A model generated the notes under the pieces. It saw only the letters and a program-made list of their open reading frames with translations, was not told the origin of the DNA and did not search any database. Below are positions 24,752 through 37,041 of a DNA stretch of 64,000 nucleotides, piece by piece. The position numbers were made by a program, and so were the translations under genes. Position 1 is the stretch's first letter, and every line of letters starts with the position of its first letter. The stretch comes from Limibacillus sp. (GTDB taxonomy: Bacteria > Pseudomonadota > Alphaproteobacteria > Kiloniellales > CECT-8803), in the NCBI GenBank assembly GCA_037379885.1, contig JARRJC010000017.1:1-64000 (forward strand), in the 5' to 3' direction.

Positions 24752-25900
24752 ATGACCACCGAAGAACAATCCGGCGAAAGCCCCCTCAAACAGACTCCGC
24801 TCAACGCGCTTCATGAAGAGCTGGGTGCGCGCATGGTGCCCTTCGCGGGCTACGCCATGCCGGTCCAATTCTCCGAAGGCATCATCGCCGAGCATCGCCA
24901 CACCCGCCGCGCGGCGGGCCTCTTCGACGTCTCCCACATGGGTCAGGCCGTCCTGGAGGGCCTTGGGGACAACGACCCTGCCGCCCTGATCGAAGAACTG
25001 ATGCCGGGAGAGATCCAGGCCCTGGCGCCCGGCCGCACGCGTTACAGCCAGCTGACCAACGAGCGGGGCGGGATTCTCGACGACCTGATGGTCACCCGCC
25101 GCGCCGAGGGCGAGGGGCTCTACATCGTGGTCAACGCGGCCTGCAAGGAGCAGGACTTCGCCCATATCGAGGAGGCGCTCGCGGGACGTGCGCGCCTGAC
25201 CCGGCTGGAAGACCGCGCGCTCTTGGCGCTGCAAGGTCCGGAGGCGGTGAACGTGCTGGAGCCGCTGGCCCCAGGCGCGGCCGGGCTGGTCTTCCTGGAA
25301 CAACAGCCGCTGAGCGTGGACGGCATCGACTGTCTGGTGAGCCGCTCGGGCTACAGCGGCGAGGACGGCTATGAAATCTCCGTCCCCGCCGACGAGGCCG
25401 AAGCCCTCGCCCGCAAGCTGCTGGAGGCGGAAGAGGTGGCGCCGGTCGGGCTTGGCGCCAGGGACTCCCTCCGCCTGGAAGCCGGGCTCTGCCTCTACGG
25501 CCACGACATCGACGAGACCACGACCCCGGTCGAGGCCGGGCTCACCTGGTCGATCGGCAAGCGCCGCCGGGCCGAAGGCGGCTTTCCGGGCGCGGAGATC
25601 ATCCAGAAGCAGATCGAGGAGGGGCCGGAACGGCTGCGCGTCGGCCTGCGGCCGGAGTCCCGCGCGCCCCTGCGCGAAGGCATCGAACTGCTCGAGGAGG
25701 GCGGCGGCGAGGTCGGGGTCATCACCTCCGGCGGCTTCAGCCCCTCGCTCGGCATTCCCATCGCCATGGGCTACCTGCCCCGCCATCTGAGTGAACCCGG
25801 CACCCGCGTCGCCGCCCTGTCGCGCGGCAAGGAGGTGCCTTGCGACGTCGTCGGCCTGCCGTTCGTGCCCAGCCACACGGTCAGCCGCATCAAGAAATAG
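24752..25900 (+). CDS. gcvT: Glycine cleavage system T protein (aminomethyltransferase)
   Basis: Transfers the methylene group from H-protein aminomethyl-lipoate to tetrahydrofolate, releasing ammonia. 382 residues. Recognised from GARMVPFAGYAMPVQFSEG, the conserved GLFDVSHMGQ, ARDSLRLEAGLCLYGHDID and the C-terminal GVITSGGFSPSLGIPIAMGY. Start chosen at ATG 24752, with AGGAGG 11 bases upstream; an in-frame ATG at 24725 would place that site inside the gene. First gene of gcvT-H-P, behind the glycine riboswitch. Confidence 0.96.
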   Translation: MTTEEQSGESPLKQTPLNALHEELGARMVPFAGYAMPVQFSEGIIAEHRHTRRAAGLFDVSHMGQAVLEGLGDNDPAALIEELMPGEIQALAPGRTRYSQLTNERGGILDDLMVTRRAEGEGLYIVVNAACKEQDFAHIEEALAGRARLTRLEDRALLALQGPEAVNVLEPLAPGAAGLVFLEQQPLSVDGIDCLVSRSGYSGEDGYEISVPADEAEALARKLLEAEEVAPVGLGARDSLRLEAGLCLYGHDIDETTTPVEAGLTWSIGKRRRAEGGFPGAEIIQKQIEEGPERLRVGLRPESRAPLREGIELLEEGGGEVGVITSGGFSPSLGIPIAMGYLPRHLSEPGTRVAALSRGKEVPCDVVGLPFVPSHTVSRIKK

Positions 25901-25936
25901 ACCCGCATCAAAGGACCGAAGGGAGACGAGGAAACC

Positions 25937-26311
25937 ATGAGCGACACGAAGTACACGAAAGACCATGAATGGATCCGGATCGAGGGCGACGAGGGCGTCA
26001 TCGGCATCACCGACTACGCCCAGGAGCAATTGGGCGACGTGGTCCACGTCGACCTGCCGGAAGTGGGCGCCAGCCTCAGCAAGGGGGACGAAGCCGCGGT
26101 GATCGACTCGGTGAAGGCCGCGAGCGAGGTCTACGCGCCGGTCGACGGCGAGGTGACCGCCGTCAACGAGGCCCTGGAAGAGGACCCCGGCAAGGTCAAC
26201 AGCGATGCCGAAGGCGACGGCTGGTTCCTGCGCCTGAAGCTGTCCGACAAGGGCCAGTTGGACGGCTTGATGGACAAGGCCGCCTACGACGACTTCGTGG
26301 CCGGCCAGTGA
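25937..26311 (+). CDS. gcvH: Glycine cleavage system H protein
   Basis: Lipoyl carrier that shuttles the aminomethyl group between P, T and L proteins. 124 residues; the lipoylated lysine is K60 in [18 protein letters not shown], and [20 protein letters not shown] and the GWFLRLKL end are standard. GGGAGACGAGG lies just before the ATG. It is 36 bases after gcvT and 59 before gcvP. Confidence 0.97.
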   Translation: MSDTKYTKDHEWIRIEGDEGVIGITDYAQEQLGDVVHVDLPEVGASLSKGDEAAVIDSVKAASEVYAPVDGEVTAVNEALEEDPGKVNSDAEGDGWFLRLKLSDKGQLDGLMDKAAYDDFVAGQ

Positions 26312-26370
26312 GTTTGCGCTGATCCACCGGCCGAGGCGGCCGGGCAGATAAGAGAAAGCGAGACCCGACG

Positions 26371-29265
<2,895 letters not shown>

Positions 29266-29300
29266 CGTCGGCCCGTTGCAAAGACCCGGGGACAAATGAA

Positions 29301-29338
29301 AACCCCGCCGGGGCGCTGAGGCTCCGGCGGGGTTTTTC
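29301..29338. terminator. Intrinsic terminator between gcvP and the F0 operon
   Basis: AACCCCGCCGG (29301-29311) pairs with CCGGCGGGGTT (29324-29334), followed by TTTTT on the plus strand after gcvP. On the minus strand the stem is followed by TTCATTTG, a weaker signal, so it may also help to end the convergent atp transcript. Confidence 0.9.
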
Positions 29339-29363
29339 TTGTCCGGCTATCGGATGACGGCGA

Positions 29364-29846
29364 TCAGTTGAGCTTGCTGCCCAGCCCGTCGATGGTGTCG
29401 TCGATGATCTGGCCGGCCTGCTTGTCCGTCATCTTCTCCGAGACCAGCTTGGCCGTGGCGGCGATGGCGAGGTCAACGGCCTGACCGCGAACTTCGCGCA
29501 GGGCGGCCTGCTCGGCCTGGGCGATCTTGTCCATGGCCTGCTGCTCGCGACGCTTCAACTGCTCTTCCAGCTCTTCATGAGCCCTGGTCTGCATGCGCTC
29601 GGCTTCCTGCTTGGCGTGCTCGACGATCTGCTCGGCCTCGCCCAGGGCATCGCGCTGTTTGCGCTTGTACTCGGCCAGCATGTGCTGGGCCTCTTCGCGC
29701 AGCGTGCGCGCCTCGTCCAGCTCCTGCTTGATCTTGGCGGCGCGGTCGTCGAGGCTCTTGAGCGCCGGGCCCATGCCCTTCCAGACCGCCAGGCCAAGGA
29801 AGATCACCAGGGAGAGCGCGATCCAGAATTCCGGCGTGCTGAACAT
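29364..29846 (-). CDS. atpF: ATP synthase F0 subunit b
   Basis: Peripheral stalk subunit linking F0 to F1. 160 residues: one N-terminal transmembrane helix (FWIALSLVIFLGLAVWKGM) and a long charged coiled coil (IKQELDEARTLREEAQHML, EQIVEHAKQEAERMQTRA). GAGAGGAG precedes the ATG. Last gene of the minus-strand atpI-B-E-b'-b operon, 15 bases after b'. In Alphaproteobacteria this F0 operon is separate from the F1 genes, which are not in the window. Confidence 0.95.
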   Translation of the reverse strand: MFSTPEFWIALSLVIFLGLAVWKGMGPALKSLDDRAAKIKQELDEARTLREEAQHMLAEYKRKQRDALGEAEQIVEHAKQEAERMQTRAHEELEEQLKRREQQAMDKIAQAEQAALREVRGQAVDLAIAATAKLVSEKMTDKQAGQIIDDTIDGLGSKLN

Positions 29847-29861
29847 CCTCTAGCTCTCCTC

Positions 29862-30344
29862 TCAGCCCTTGTCCGCGCCGATGGCTTTCTCAGCCTCGGC
29901 CTTGTCGACCTCGGCGCCAATCAGTCGCTTGGTCGCGGCCACGGCGGTCTCCGCGGCGACCGAGCGGATTTCGCCCATCGCCTTGGACTTGGCCTTGGAG
30001 ATGCGCTCCTCGGCGGCCTTGGTGGACTTCGCCAGTTCCTGACCGAACTCAGCGTGACGCTTGCTGCTCTCGGCCTGCAGGGCCTCTTGCGTCTTCTTCA
30101 GCTCGGCCTGCGCCTTGCCGCGCGCCTCCGCCAGCGCCGCCTCGTACTCCTTCAACACGGACTCCGCTTCGGCCTTCAGGTTCTCCGCCTTGTTCAGATC
30201 GTCTTCGATCTTGGCCTGGCGTTCTTCGAGAACCTCGCCGATGCGCGGGATCGCGAACTTGTTGAGCACGTAGTAGAGCGCCGCGAAAATCACGGCGAGC
30301 CAGAAAATCTGGCTGGCGAACCACTGCGGATCAAATTGAGGCAT
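29862..30344 (-). CDS. atpG: ATP synthase F0 subunit b'
   Basis: Second, diverged b-type stalk subunit found in Alphaproteobacteria, cyanobacteria and chloroplasts; b and b' form a heterodimer. 160 residues with the distinctive MPQFDPQWFASQIFWLAVIF start, one membrane helix, then GEVLEERQAKIEDDLNKAEN and further coiled coil. GGAG lies before the ATG. The name is used inconsistently in annotations (atpG, atpX, atpF2). A 150-base spacer with a long inverted repeat separates it from atpE. Confidence 0.93.
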   Translation of the reverse strand: MPQFDPQWFASQIFWLAVIFAALYYVLNKFAIPRIGEVLEERQAKIEDDLNKAENLKAEAESVLKEYEAALAEARGKAQAELKKTQEALQAESSKRHAEFGQELAKSTKAAEERISKAKSKAMGEIRSVAAETAVAATKRLIGAEVDKAEAEKAIGADKG

Positions 30345-30371
30345 GACGCACTCCTGCTTTACCGAATGACG

Positions 30372-30449
30372 CGGGACAGGGACCCCGGCTCAGCCGTGGC
30401 CCCGATGGTCCCGCTTTCATCGCCGGCGGACGCTTTGGCCCCTGTCCCG
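30372..30449 (-). repeat. Intercistronic inverted repeat between atpE and the b' gene
   Basis: CGGGACAGGG (30372-30381) and CCCTGTCCCG (30440-30449) are perfect ten-base complements separated by 58 bases, which contain further small stems. In the minus-strand mRNA this folds a hairpin between the c and b' cistrons. There is no T run after it, so it is more likely an RNA-stability or processing element than a terminator. Confidence 0.5.
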
Positions 30450-30494
30450 ATGGACGGAGGAGCCACCGCGCCGCCTTTCAGCGACCCAGTCGGC

Positions 30495-30722
30495 TCAGAC
30501 GACGAAGAGAGCGATCAGCGCGACGATCAGGGCGAAGAGCGCGATGGCCTCCGTCACGGCGAAGCCGATCCAGATGTTCGCGCCGATCTCCTCCTTCGAG
30601 GCGGGGTTGCGGGCGATGGCCTGCATGTAGGAGGCCCAGACGTTGCCCACACCGATACCGGCGCCAATCATGCCGATCGCGGCGAGACCCGCACCAATCA
30701 CCTTCGCAGCTTCAGCTTCCAT
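30495..30722 (-). CDS. atpE: ATP synthase F0 subunit c
   Basis: Proteolipid that forms the proton-driven rotor ring. 75 residues, two membrane helices around a polar loop (QAIARNPASKEEI). The glycine-rich first helix (GAGIGVGN) and the ion-binding glutamate E58 in GFAVTEAIALFALIV are visible. No sodium-type ligand pattern (Q and ES pairs) is seen, so protons are expected. AAGGAG precedes the ATG. Confidence 0.97.
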   Translation of the reverse strand: MEAEAAKVIGAGLAAIGMIGAGIGVGNVWASYMQAIARNPASKEEIGANIWIGFAVTEAIALFALIVALIALFVV

Positions 30723-30794
30723 AACTCTTACTCCTTGCTTTGCAGCGGACAGTTGGAACTAAGACGATAACCCTTGGTCCTTGACCTTAACGCA

Positions 30795-31535
30795 TCAGTG
30801 CAGATGGATCGCATCGTGCAGGTAGATGCAGGTCAGGATCGTGAAAACATAGGCCTGGAGGATCGCCACCAGGAACTCAAGCGCCGTGATGCCCACCAGC
30901 ACCGCCAGCGGAACCACCCCGAAGATACCCATCAGCAGCACGAAGCCGGCCATGACCTTCAAGAGGGTGTGACCGACCAGCATGTTGGCGAAAAGACGCA
31001 CGGAAAGGCTGATCGGGCGCGAGAGATAGGACACCAGTTCGATCGGCACCAGAATGACGGCGGTCCAGAGCGGCGCCCCCTCAGGGAAGAACAGCCGCAG
31101 GAAATGTGCGCCATGGCGCACGATTCCGATCACCGTGACCGCCACGAAGATGACGGAGGCCAGCGCGAAGTTGACGATCAGATGACTGGTGAAGGTAAAG
31201 GACCCCGGGATCATGCCCTGGACGTTGCCGATCAACAGGAACATGAAGAGGGTGAAGATGAAGGGGAAGTACTTGCGCCCTTCCGACCCGACGTTGTCGC
31301 GCACCATGTTGGCGACCACGAGATAGAGCATCTCGGCGACGGACTGCCAACGGCCGGGCACCAGGGCGCGTCCACGCATGGAAAGCGTCAGCAGGACCGT
31401 CGACAAGACGGCCGCGATCACCATCCAAAGCGATGAGTTCGTGAAGGAAAGATCGAGCGAGCCGATCTGGATCGGCACGATCGCATGAATCTCAAACTGG
31501 TGGATCGGATCGATGCCGCCGCCTTCAGCTGCCAC
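30795..31535 (-). CDS. atpB: ATP synthase F0 subunit a
   Basis: Membrane stator that holds the two proton half-channels. 246 residues with five to six membrane helices; the essential arginine lies in ISLSVRLFANMLVGHTLLK and the C-terminal helix carries LEFLVAILQAYVFTIL with the conserved glutamine. The start is a GTG (31535): AAEGGGIDPIHQFEIHAIVP is a typical alphaproteobacterial N-terminus. Ten bases after the AtpI gene. Confidence 0.96.
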   Translation of the reverse strand: MAAEGGGIDPIHQFEIHAIVPIQIGSLDLSFTNSSLWMVIAAVLSTVLLTLSMRGRALVPGRWQSVAEMLYLVVANMVRDNVGSEGRKYFPFIFTLFMFLLIGNVQGMIPGSFTFTSHLIVNFALASVIFVAVTVIGIVRHGAHFLRLFFPEGAPLWTAVILVPIELVSYLSRPISLSVRLFANMLVGHTLLKVMAGFVLLMGIFGVVPLAVLVGITALEFLVAILQAYVFTILTCIYLHDAIHLH

Positions 31536-31544
31536 GAGACGCCC

Positions 31545-31922
31545 TCACCCCTCTTTTCCGCCGCCGCCCGCTTTGGCCTCACGCTCCGCCTTCACTCGGC
31601 GGTCGTAGTCCCGGGCGACCCGGATCACATTCATAAACGCGGCACCAGACCCAAGGATGAAGAAGAGGATCATCATCCAGGGCGTGGTGCCCCACCACTT
31701 GTCGAGACCGATCCCGATCCCGATGCCGACAGCCAGCGCGGCGATCATCTCGACGGTGATGCGGAACCCCACACCGATACCGCGAGAGTTAAGCCTGCCG
31801 CCGCTCCCCGGACCCTTGACCCGCTTGTCGTAGCGGGACTTGGCGTCGCGCAGACGCTGCTCGAACGTCCGCTTCTGGGAGCCGCTCGGCTGGGGGTTGT
31901 CGTCGTCGGGATGATCGTTCAT
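31545..31922 (-). CDS. atpI: AtpI/AtpZ-type ATP synthase assembly protein
   Basis: Small membrane protein at the head of the F0 operon, thought to help c-ring assembly or cation supply. 125 residues: a charged N-terminal part (RTFEQRLRDAKSRYDKRVKG), then two membrane helices (GFRITVEMIAALAVGIGIG; TPWMMILFFILGSGAAFMN) and a basic, glycine-rich tail. ATG at 31922. The 211 bp upstream, to the end of smc, should hold the operon promoter; I cannot pick it out confidently. Confidence 0.88.
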   Translation of the reverse strand: MNDHPDDDNPQPSGSQKRTFEQRLRDAKSRYDKRVKGPGSGGRLNSRGIGVGFRITVEMIAALAVGIGIGIGLDKWWGTTPWMMILFFILGSGAAFMNVIRVARDYDRRVKAEREAKAGGGGKEG

Positions 31923-32133
31923 CAGACCCCGATAAAAGCCCCGAACCCGGCCTCTCCGCGCCCTCCTGAAGGCGGGCAGACCTTACGGAGGCACCCTGAG
32001 ACTGTCAAGGCTGAATAAAGCACCGTCCAGCGCCGGTGAAAGCCGCTGAAACCCTTGGATTTCCGGCCTCCGCGGAGTCCCTGCGGAACGCCATGTGGAT
32101 GCGCCGTTAAGGATTCGCCGCGCGCTGCTCGCC

Positions 32134-35100
32134 TCACGCCGTCTCGCGCATCTCCTCGGCCTGACCGAGGTCGACCGAGACCAGTTGCGAGACGCCCCGT
32201 TCCGCCATGGTGACGCCGTAAAGGCGGTCGACCCGCGCCATGGTCATGCGGTGGTGGGTGACCACCAGGAAGCGGGTCTCGGTGGAGCGCGACAGTTCCT
32301 GCACCAGGGTGCAGAAGCGGTCGACGTTGGCGTCGTCCAGCGGCGCGTCGACCTCGTCCAGCACGCAGATCGGCGCTGGATTGGTCAGGAAGCAGGCGAA
32401 GAGCAGCGAGAGCGCGGTCAGCGCCTGCTCGCCGCCCGAGAGCAGCGACATGACCTGAAGGCGCTTGCCCGGCGGGCTCGCGAAGATCTCCAGCCCGGCG
32501 TCCAAGGGGTCCTCGGCTTCGGTCAGCGCCAAATGCGCGCGCCCGCCGCCGAACAGGCGCACGAAGAGCTCCTGGAAGTGCTCGTTGACGGTCTCGAACG
32601 CCTTCAAGAGCCGCTCGCGTCCTTCCTTGTTGAGGCTGGAGATGCCCTGGCGCAGCCGGCTGATCGCGGCGATCAGGTCGTCGCGCTCGGCCTGAAGCTC
32701 GTCGATCTGCTTTTGCATCTCCTCGGCCTCGGCCTCGGCGCGCAGGTTGACCGGCCCGATGTTCTCCCGCTCGCGGGTCAGGCGCTCGGTGCGGCTGACC
32801 AGATCATGGCGCGGCGGCAGGTCCTGGGACGGATCGTGCTCGGCCAGTTCCAGCGCCTCTTCCAGGCCGCACTCCAGGCGTTCGCGCACCCGCTCCTCCA
32901 GCGTCTTGAGCGCGATCTCCGCCTGCTCGACCTGGCCTTCGGCGCGCACCCGCTGCTCGCGGGCTTCGCCCAGCTCGGCTTCCGCGGCCTTCACAGCCTT
33001 GTCGGCTTCGATCTGCGCGCTCTCGCCCAGGGCCAGATGATCGGCGGCCTCGCGCCGGGCAGCCTCGGCGGTGGAGACCTTCTCGGCCAACGCCTCGCGG
33101 CGTTCGACCAGGTCTTCCGGCTGCACCTCGAGCGTCTCCAACTCCGCGGTCACCGCGGCGCTGCGCTCGCCCAGTTCGGCGAGGTGGCGCTCGGCGCCCT
33201 CGGCCCGCTGGCTCCAGCTCTGGCGCTCGGCCTCGATCGACTCCAGACGGCGGCGGCGCTGGGCGGCCTCGGCGGCCAGGCGGTTGACGGCGGCCAGGGC
33301 CTCGCTGTTGCGCGCCTTGGCCTCGGCCAGTTCGCTGCGCAGCTCGCCCGCGCGGTTCCGCTCGGCGGCGAGGTCGGGCAGTTCGGCGTACTCCTTGCGC
33401 GCCTCGGCCAAGGCGGCGGCGGCCTCTTCACGTTCGCCCTCAAGGCGCTCCAACTGCTCGCTCAGGCCCGCGAGCCGCTGCGCCAGCGCGCCCGCCTGCT
33501 GGGTCAGGCGCGTTTCAGTCTCACGCTTCTCGGAGAGCGCGCGATAGGCCGCGCGCTGCGCTTCGCGCGCGGCGCGCTCGGCTTCCTGCGCCGCGTTCGC
33601 GGCCTCCTTGGCCTCGCTCAGCCGCGCTTCGGCGGCTTCCGCGGTCTTGGCCGCGCCCGTCATCTGCTCGCGCAGTTCGGCGAGACGGTTGCGCTGTTCC
33701 AGGCGCTGCGCAGCGGAGGTCGGCGCGCCCTCGCGCACGGAATAGCCGTCCCAGCGCCAGAGCGCACCCTCCTTGGTGACGAGGCGCTGGCCGGGCTTCA
33801 ACTCGGCCTGCAGGCGGCGGCCCGCGGCTGCGTCCGGCACAACGCCGATCTGGGAAAGGGCGCGGGCCAGCGCCTTGGGGCCCTTGACCTTGTCCGACAG
33901 GGGCTCGGCACCCTTGGGCAGGGGCTGCGCGCTGCTCAAGGGCGGCAGTTCCAGCCAATGCACAGGCGCGGCGTCGTCGCCGGAGGCTTCCAGTTCATCG
34001 CCCAGGGCGGCGCCCAGAGCCTGCTCGTAGCCCGCAGAAACCTTCACGGCGTCGATCAAGGCCGGCCAGATCTCTCCCTCGGCGGGCTCGACCAGCGCGG
34101 CCAGCGCCCCGGCTTCAGCTTCCAGGCGCTCCAAGGCGCGGCGTGCCTCCCGCTGGGCTTCGCTCGCTTCGCCATCGGCGGCGCGGGCTTCGGCCAGCGC
34201 GGCCTCGGCGCGCTCCAGTTCGCTCTCCGCGGCCGTCAAGGTCGCCTCCGCCGCCTCGCGCTCCTCACGCGCCGCGGTCAGGCGTTCTGCGGGAAGCGTC
34301 TCCTCGGAGAGGCGCTCCTTCTGGTCTTCGGCCTGGCGCTGCTGCTCGCCCAGGCGCTCCACCCGGCGGCCGAGCTCTTCGATGCGCCGCTCCAGGCCGG
34401 AGGCCCGCGCCGCGTCGGCGGCGATCCGCTGGTTGAGTGCGCCCAGCGCCTCTTCCTGCTCGGATACTTCCGCTGCGGTCTTGTCCAGGGTCTCGCGCGC
34501 TTCTTGCTCGGCCTCGGCCTCTCCCGCTGACGCCTGCTTCAAGCCCTCGCCCTCTTCATCCAGGCGCTGGCGGGCCTCGGCGGCGTCGGTCATCAAGGAC
34601 TGGGCGCGCTCGCGGTCGCGCTCCAGTTCCGCCAGCCGTTCGCGGGCCTGCCGCGCGGCTTCTGCGAGCTGGCGCTCTTCGCGCTCCAGGGTCTCGCGCT
34701 CCAGCAGCAGGCGCTGCAGGGCGGCGGCGGCGGCGGCCTCGGCGTTGCGCAGTTCGGGCAGCTTGGAGGCCAGATCGGCCTGCAAGGTGGAACGGCGCGC
34801 GGCCTCCTCGGTCAGTTCGTTGACCTTGGCGCGGGCAGCCTCCAGCCGCTCGCGGGTCGCGGCCATGGAAGCCTTGGCCGCCTCTCCGTCGATGTGCAGC
34901 AGCAGCGCCTCGGCCCGGCGCAACTGGTCGGCGATGTTGCGGTAGCGGGTCGCCTGGCGCACCTGTTTCCGGAGCGCGCCCAACTGGCTCTCGAGGGTCC
35001 CGACCACATCATCGAGACGCTCCAGGTTGGTCTCGGCGGCCTTCAGGCGGAGTTCCGCCTCATGGCGGCGGGAGTGGAGACCGGTGATGCCCGCCGCTTC

Positions 35101-35595
35101 CTCCAGCAGCGAGCGCCGCTCGGTCGGTTTCGCGGAGATGATCGCGCCGATGCGGCCCTGGCTGACCAGCGCCGTCGAGTGCGCGCCGCTCGCCAGATCG
35201 GCGAACAGGAGCTGGACGTCGCGGGCCCGGACCTCCTTCCCGTTGACGCGGTAGTTGGAGCCGGAGTTGCGCTGGATGCGGCGCACCACCTCCAACTCCG
35301 AATAGTCGTTGAACTGGGCGGGCGCGCGGCGTCCGGCGTTGTCGACCACCAGCGCCACCTCGGCCAGATTGCGCGACGGGCGGTTGGCGGTGCCGGCGAA
35401 GATCATGTCGTCCATCTCGCCGCCGCGCATGCGCTTGGCCGAGGTCTCGCCCATGACCCAGCGCAGCGCTTCGACAAGATTGGATTTACCGCAGCCGTTC
35501 GGGCCGACGATCCCGGTCATGCCCGGTTCGATCGGCACCTCTGTCGGGTCCACGAAGGACTTGAAGCCCGACAGGCGAAGCTTGGTGAAATGCAC
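32134..35595 (-). CDS. smc: Chromosome segregation protein SMC
   Basis: Condensin ATPase that compacts and segregates chromosomes. 1153 residues with the full plan: N-terminal ATPase half with Walker A (GPNGCGKSNLVEALRWVMG, about 31-50), long coiled coils, a hinge near residues 500-650, then the C-terminal half with the signature LSGGEQALTALSLLFACF and Walker B ICVLDEVDAPLDDANVDRF. The start is a GTG at 35595, giving HFTKLRLSGFKSFVDPTEV, the usual SMC opening. ScpA and ScpB are not here. Confidence 0.97.
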   Translation of the reverse strand: MHFTKLRLSGFKSFVDPTEVPIEPGMTGIVGPNGCGKSNLVEALRWVMGETSAKRMRGGEMDDMIFAGTANRPSRNLAEVALVVDNAGRRAPAQFNDYSELEVVRRIQRNSGSNYRVNGKEVRARDVQLLFADLASGAHSTALVSQGRIGAIISAKPTERRSLLEEAAGITGLHSRRHEAELRLKAAETNLERLDDVVGTLESQLGALRKQVRQATRYRNIADQLRRAEALLLHIDGEAAKASMAATRERLEAARAKVNELTEEAARRSTLQADLASKLPELRNAEAAAAAALQRLLLERETLEREERQLAEAARQARERLAELERDRERAQSLMTDAAEARQRLDEEGEGLKQASAGEAEAEQEARETLDKTAAEVSEQEEALGALNQRIAADAARASGLERRIEELGRRVERLGEQQRQAEDQKERLSEETLPAERLTAAREEREAAEATLTAAESELERAEAALAEARAADGEASEAQREARRALERLEAEAGALAALVEPAEGEIWPALIDAVKVSAGYEQALGAALGDELEASGDDAAPVHWLELPPLSSAQPLPKGAEPLSDKVKGPKALARALSQIGVVPDAAAGRRLQAELKPGQRLVTKEGALWRWDGYSVREGAPTSAAQRLEQRNRLAELREQMTGAAKTAEAAEARLSEAKEAANAAQEAERAAREAQRAAYRALSEKRETETRLTQQAGALAQRLAGLSEQLERLEGEREEAAAALAEARKEYAELPDLAAERNRAGELRSELAEAKARNSEALAAVNRLAAEAAQRRRRLESIEAERQSWSQRAEGAERHLAELGERSAAVTAELETLEVQPEDLVERREALAEKVSTAEAARREAADHLALGESAQIEADKAVKAAEAELGEAREQRVRAEGQVEQAEIALKTLEERVRERLECGLEEALELAEHDPSQDLPPRHDLVSRTERLTRERENIGPVNLRAEAEAEEMQKQIDELQAERDDLIAAISRLRQGISSLNKEGRERLLKAFETVNEHFQELFVRLFGGGRAHLALTEAEDPLDAGLEIFASPPGKRLQVMSLLSGGEQALTALSLLFACFLTNPAPICVLDEVDAPLDDANVDRFCTLVQELSRSTETRFLVVTHHRMTMARVDRLYGVTMAERGVSQLVSVDLGQAEEMRETA

Positions 35596-35674
35596 CGGCT
35601 CTTACCCCCTCGTTGGAGAGAGGCGCCTGAAGGACTTGTTACGCGGGATGGCTGGGCGACGCGGCTCTCTTGCG

Positions 35675-36304
35675 TCAGCTCCGGCTTTCCGCCTCCTCCA
35701 GGATCCTCTCCAGTTCCTCAAAACTCCGGTTGCCCGGATAGAGCTCGCCCCCGATCACCAGGCTGGGCGTGGAGCTGACCTTGTAGCTGTCCTGCCCGTG
35801 CTTGGCCTTTTCGAGAATGCGGTTCAGTTTGTCTTCGTCCTGCAAGCAGGCGTTGAAGCGATCCCGGTCGATGCCGCCCAGCTTGGCGCGCTTGGCCAGC
35901 TCCTCCACCGGGCTTTCCGCCAGCGCCCACTGGCGCTGCTCCGCATAGAGCATCTCCAGGAAGGCGAAGAAGGCCTGATCCTGCTCGAAGCAGTGCGCGA
36001 TCATGGACCCGGTGAGCGCCACCCGATCGAGCGGATAGTCCCGGTAGACCAGACGCGCGCGCCCCTCCTTGATCCAGGTCTCCTTCAACTGCTGCAAGGT
36101 GCCGCCGTGAAAGGCCGCGCAGTGCGGACAGGTGAGAGAGGCGTATTCGATGATCGTAACCGGCGCGTTTGCATCCCCGAGGATGCGGTCATCCTCGAAG
36201 ATCTCCTCCGCCGCGAGAGCGGGATTCGGGGCCAGCAGGCCTCCCGAGACGCTCCCGTAGGCCGCCAGGGCCGCGCCCGCCATCATGATCTGCCGTCTGT
36301 TCAT
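35675..36304 (-). CDS. DsbA-family thiol-disulfide oxidoreductase, Tat-like signal
   Basis: Periplasmic thioredoxin-fold protein. 209 residues from ATG 36304 (GGTAGG seven bases upstream); a start five codons earlier is also possible. The signal sequence MNRRQIMMAGAALAAYGS has a twin-arginine-like RRQ before the hydrophobic run, and cleavage is likely after NPALA. The active site is CPHC (C59, C62) in IIEYASLTCPHCAAFHGG, and the cis-proline region is VSSTPSLVIGGELYPG. It matches the DsbA/Com1-like proteins found beside smc, dciA and mutY in other Alphaproteobacteria. Its substrate is unknown. Confidence 0.9.
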   Translation of the reverse strand: MNRRQIMMAGAALAAYGSVSGGLLAPNPALAAEEIFEDDRILGDANAPVTIIEYASLTCPHCAAFHGGTLQQLKETWIKEGRARLVYRDYPLDRVALTGSMIAHCFEQDQAFFAFLEMLYAEQRQWALAESPVEELAKRAKLGGIDRDRFNACLQDEDKLNRILEKAKHGQDSYKVSSTPSLVIGGELYPGNRSFEELERILEEAESRS

Positions 36305-36483
36305 CGTGTTACCTACCATATCTAGTGGATGCTATGCTGACTCCGAAAAGAGCTCAAGACGAGTCTTTTCCACAGGTTGCGAGCGCTGCCGCCCAAGGTG
36401 CTAGCGTGAGAATTGGGCAGCAATACGGCCTCTTTTCAAGTCAAGAGAGCGTTACAGGGATGATACGCCCCGCAAGGGGGCCG

Positions 36484-36996
36484 TCATCCCCTGGCGAGCA
36501 ATCTCTCGCCCAAGCGCCGCATGGCCTCGCGCAGCTCTGGGTCGCGGATCGCCGATAGACGCTCCTCCAGGGCTGCGCGCTCGGCGGGCGGCACCTCGCG
36601 CTCGGGCGGAGGCGGCGGCCGCCGAAAGGCCCGCTCGGGCAGGGGGCCGGAGGTGAAGCGCAGCCGGGCGACGGCGGTGTAGCCGAAATAGACGTTGATC
36701 TTCTCCAGCAGCAAGGGCTCAAGGTGCTGCAACTCCGTCGCCCAGGACTGGTTGGCGACGCGCAGGGTGAGCGTGCCCTCGCGCTTGCGCTCGCGGTCGG
36801 GAAAACTGAGCTTCTGCGGCAGGCAATAGGCCGCCGTCTCCTCGCCCACGACGCTCGGCCAGTCGGCCAGGAAGGCGGCCAGCGCCTGTCCCTTCTTGCC
36901 GAGCGCCTTGCGGGCGAGCGGTTGGGCGATGCCGCCCAGCGGGCGCAGGCCGCCGCGCCGCGTCTCCTTCTCTCCTGCTTTCCACTTACCGGTCAT
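36484..36996 (-). CDS. DciA family protein (DUF721)
   Basis: DciA proteins interact with and load the replicative helicase DnaB in bacteria lacking DnaC. 170 residues; the recognisable DUF721 core is FLADWPSVVGEETAAYCLPQ, then GTLTLRVANQSWATELQHLE and LLLEKINVYFGYTAVARLRF. The C-terminal part is proline- and charge-rich and probably disordered. ATG at 36996 is divergent from mutY across 45 bp. The smc-dsbA-dciA/mutY arrangement is conserved in relatives. Confidence 0.88.
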   Translation of the reverse strand: MTGKWKAGEKETRRGGLRPLGGIAQPLARKALGKKGQALAAFLADWPSVVGEETAAYCLPQKLSFPDRERKREGTLTLRVANQSWATELQHLEPLLLEKINVYFGYTAVARLRFTSGPLPERAFRRPPPPPEREVPPAERAALEERLSAIRDPELREAMRRLGERLLARG

Positions 36997-37041
36997 GAGC
37001 CCTTTCCCGAGCGCCTATAGCGTCCCATTATTGCGCCTGTC

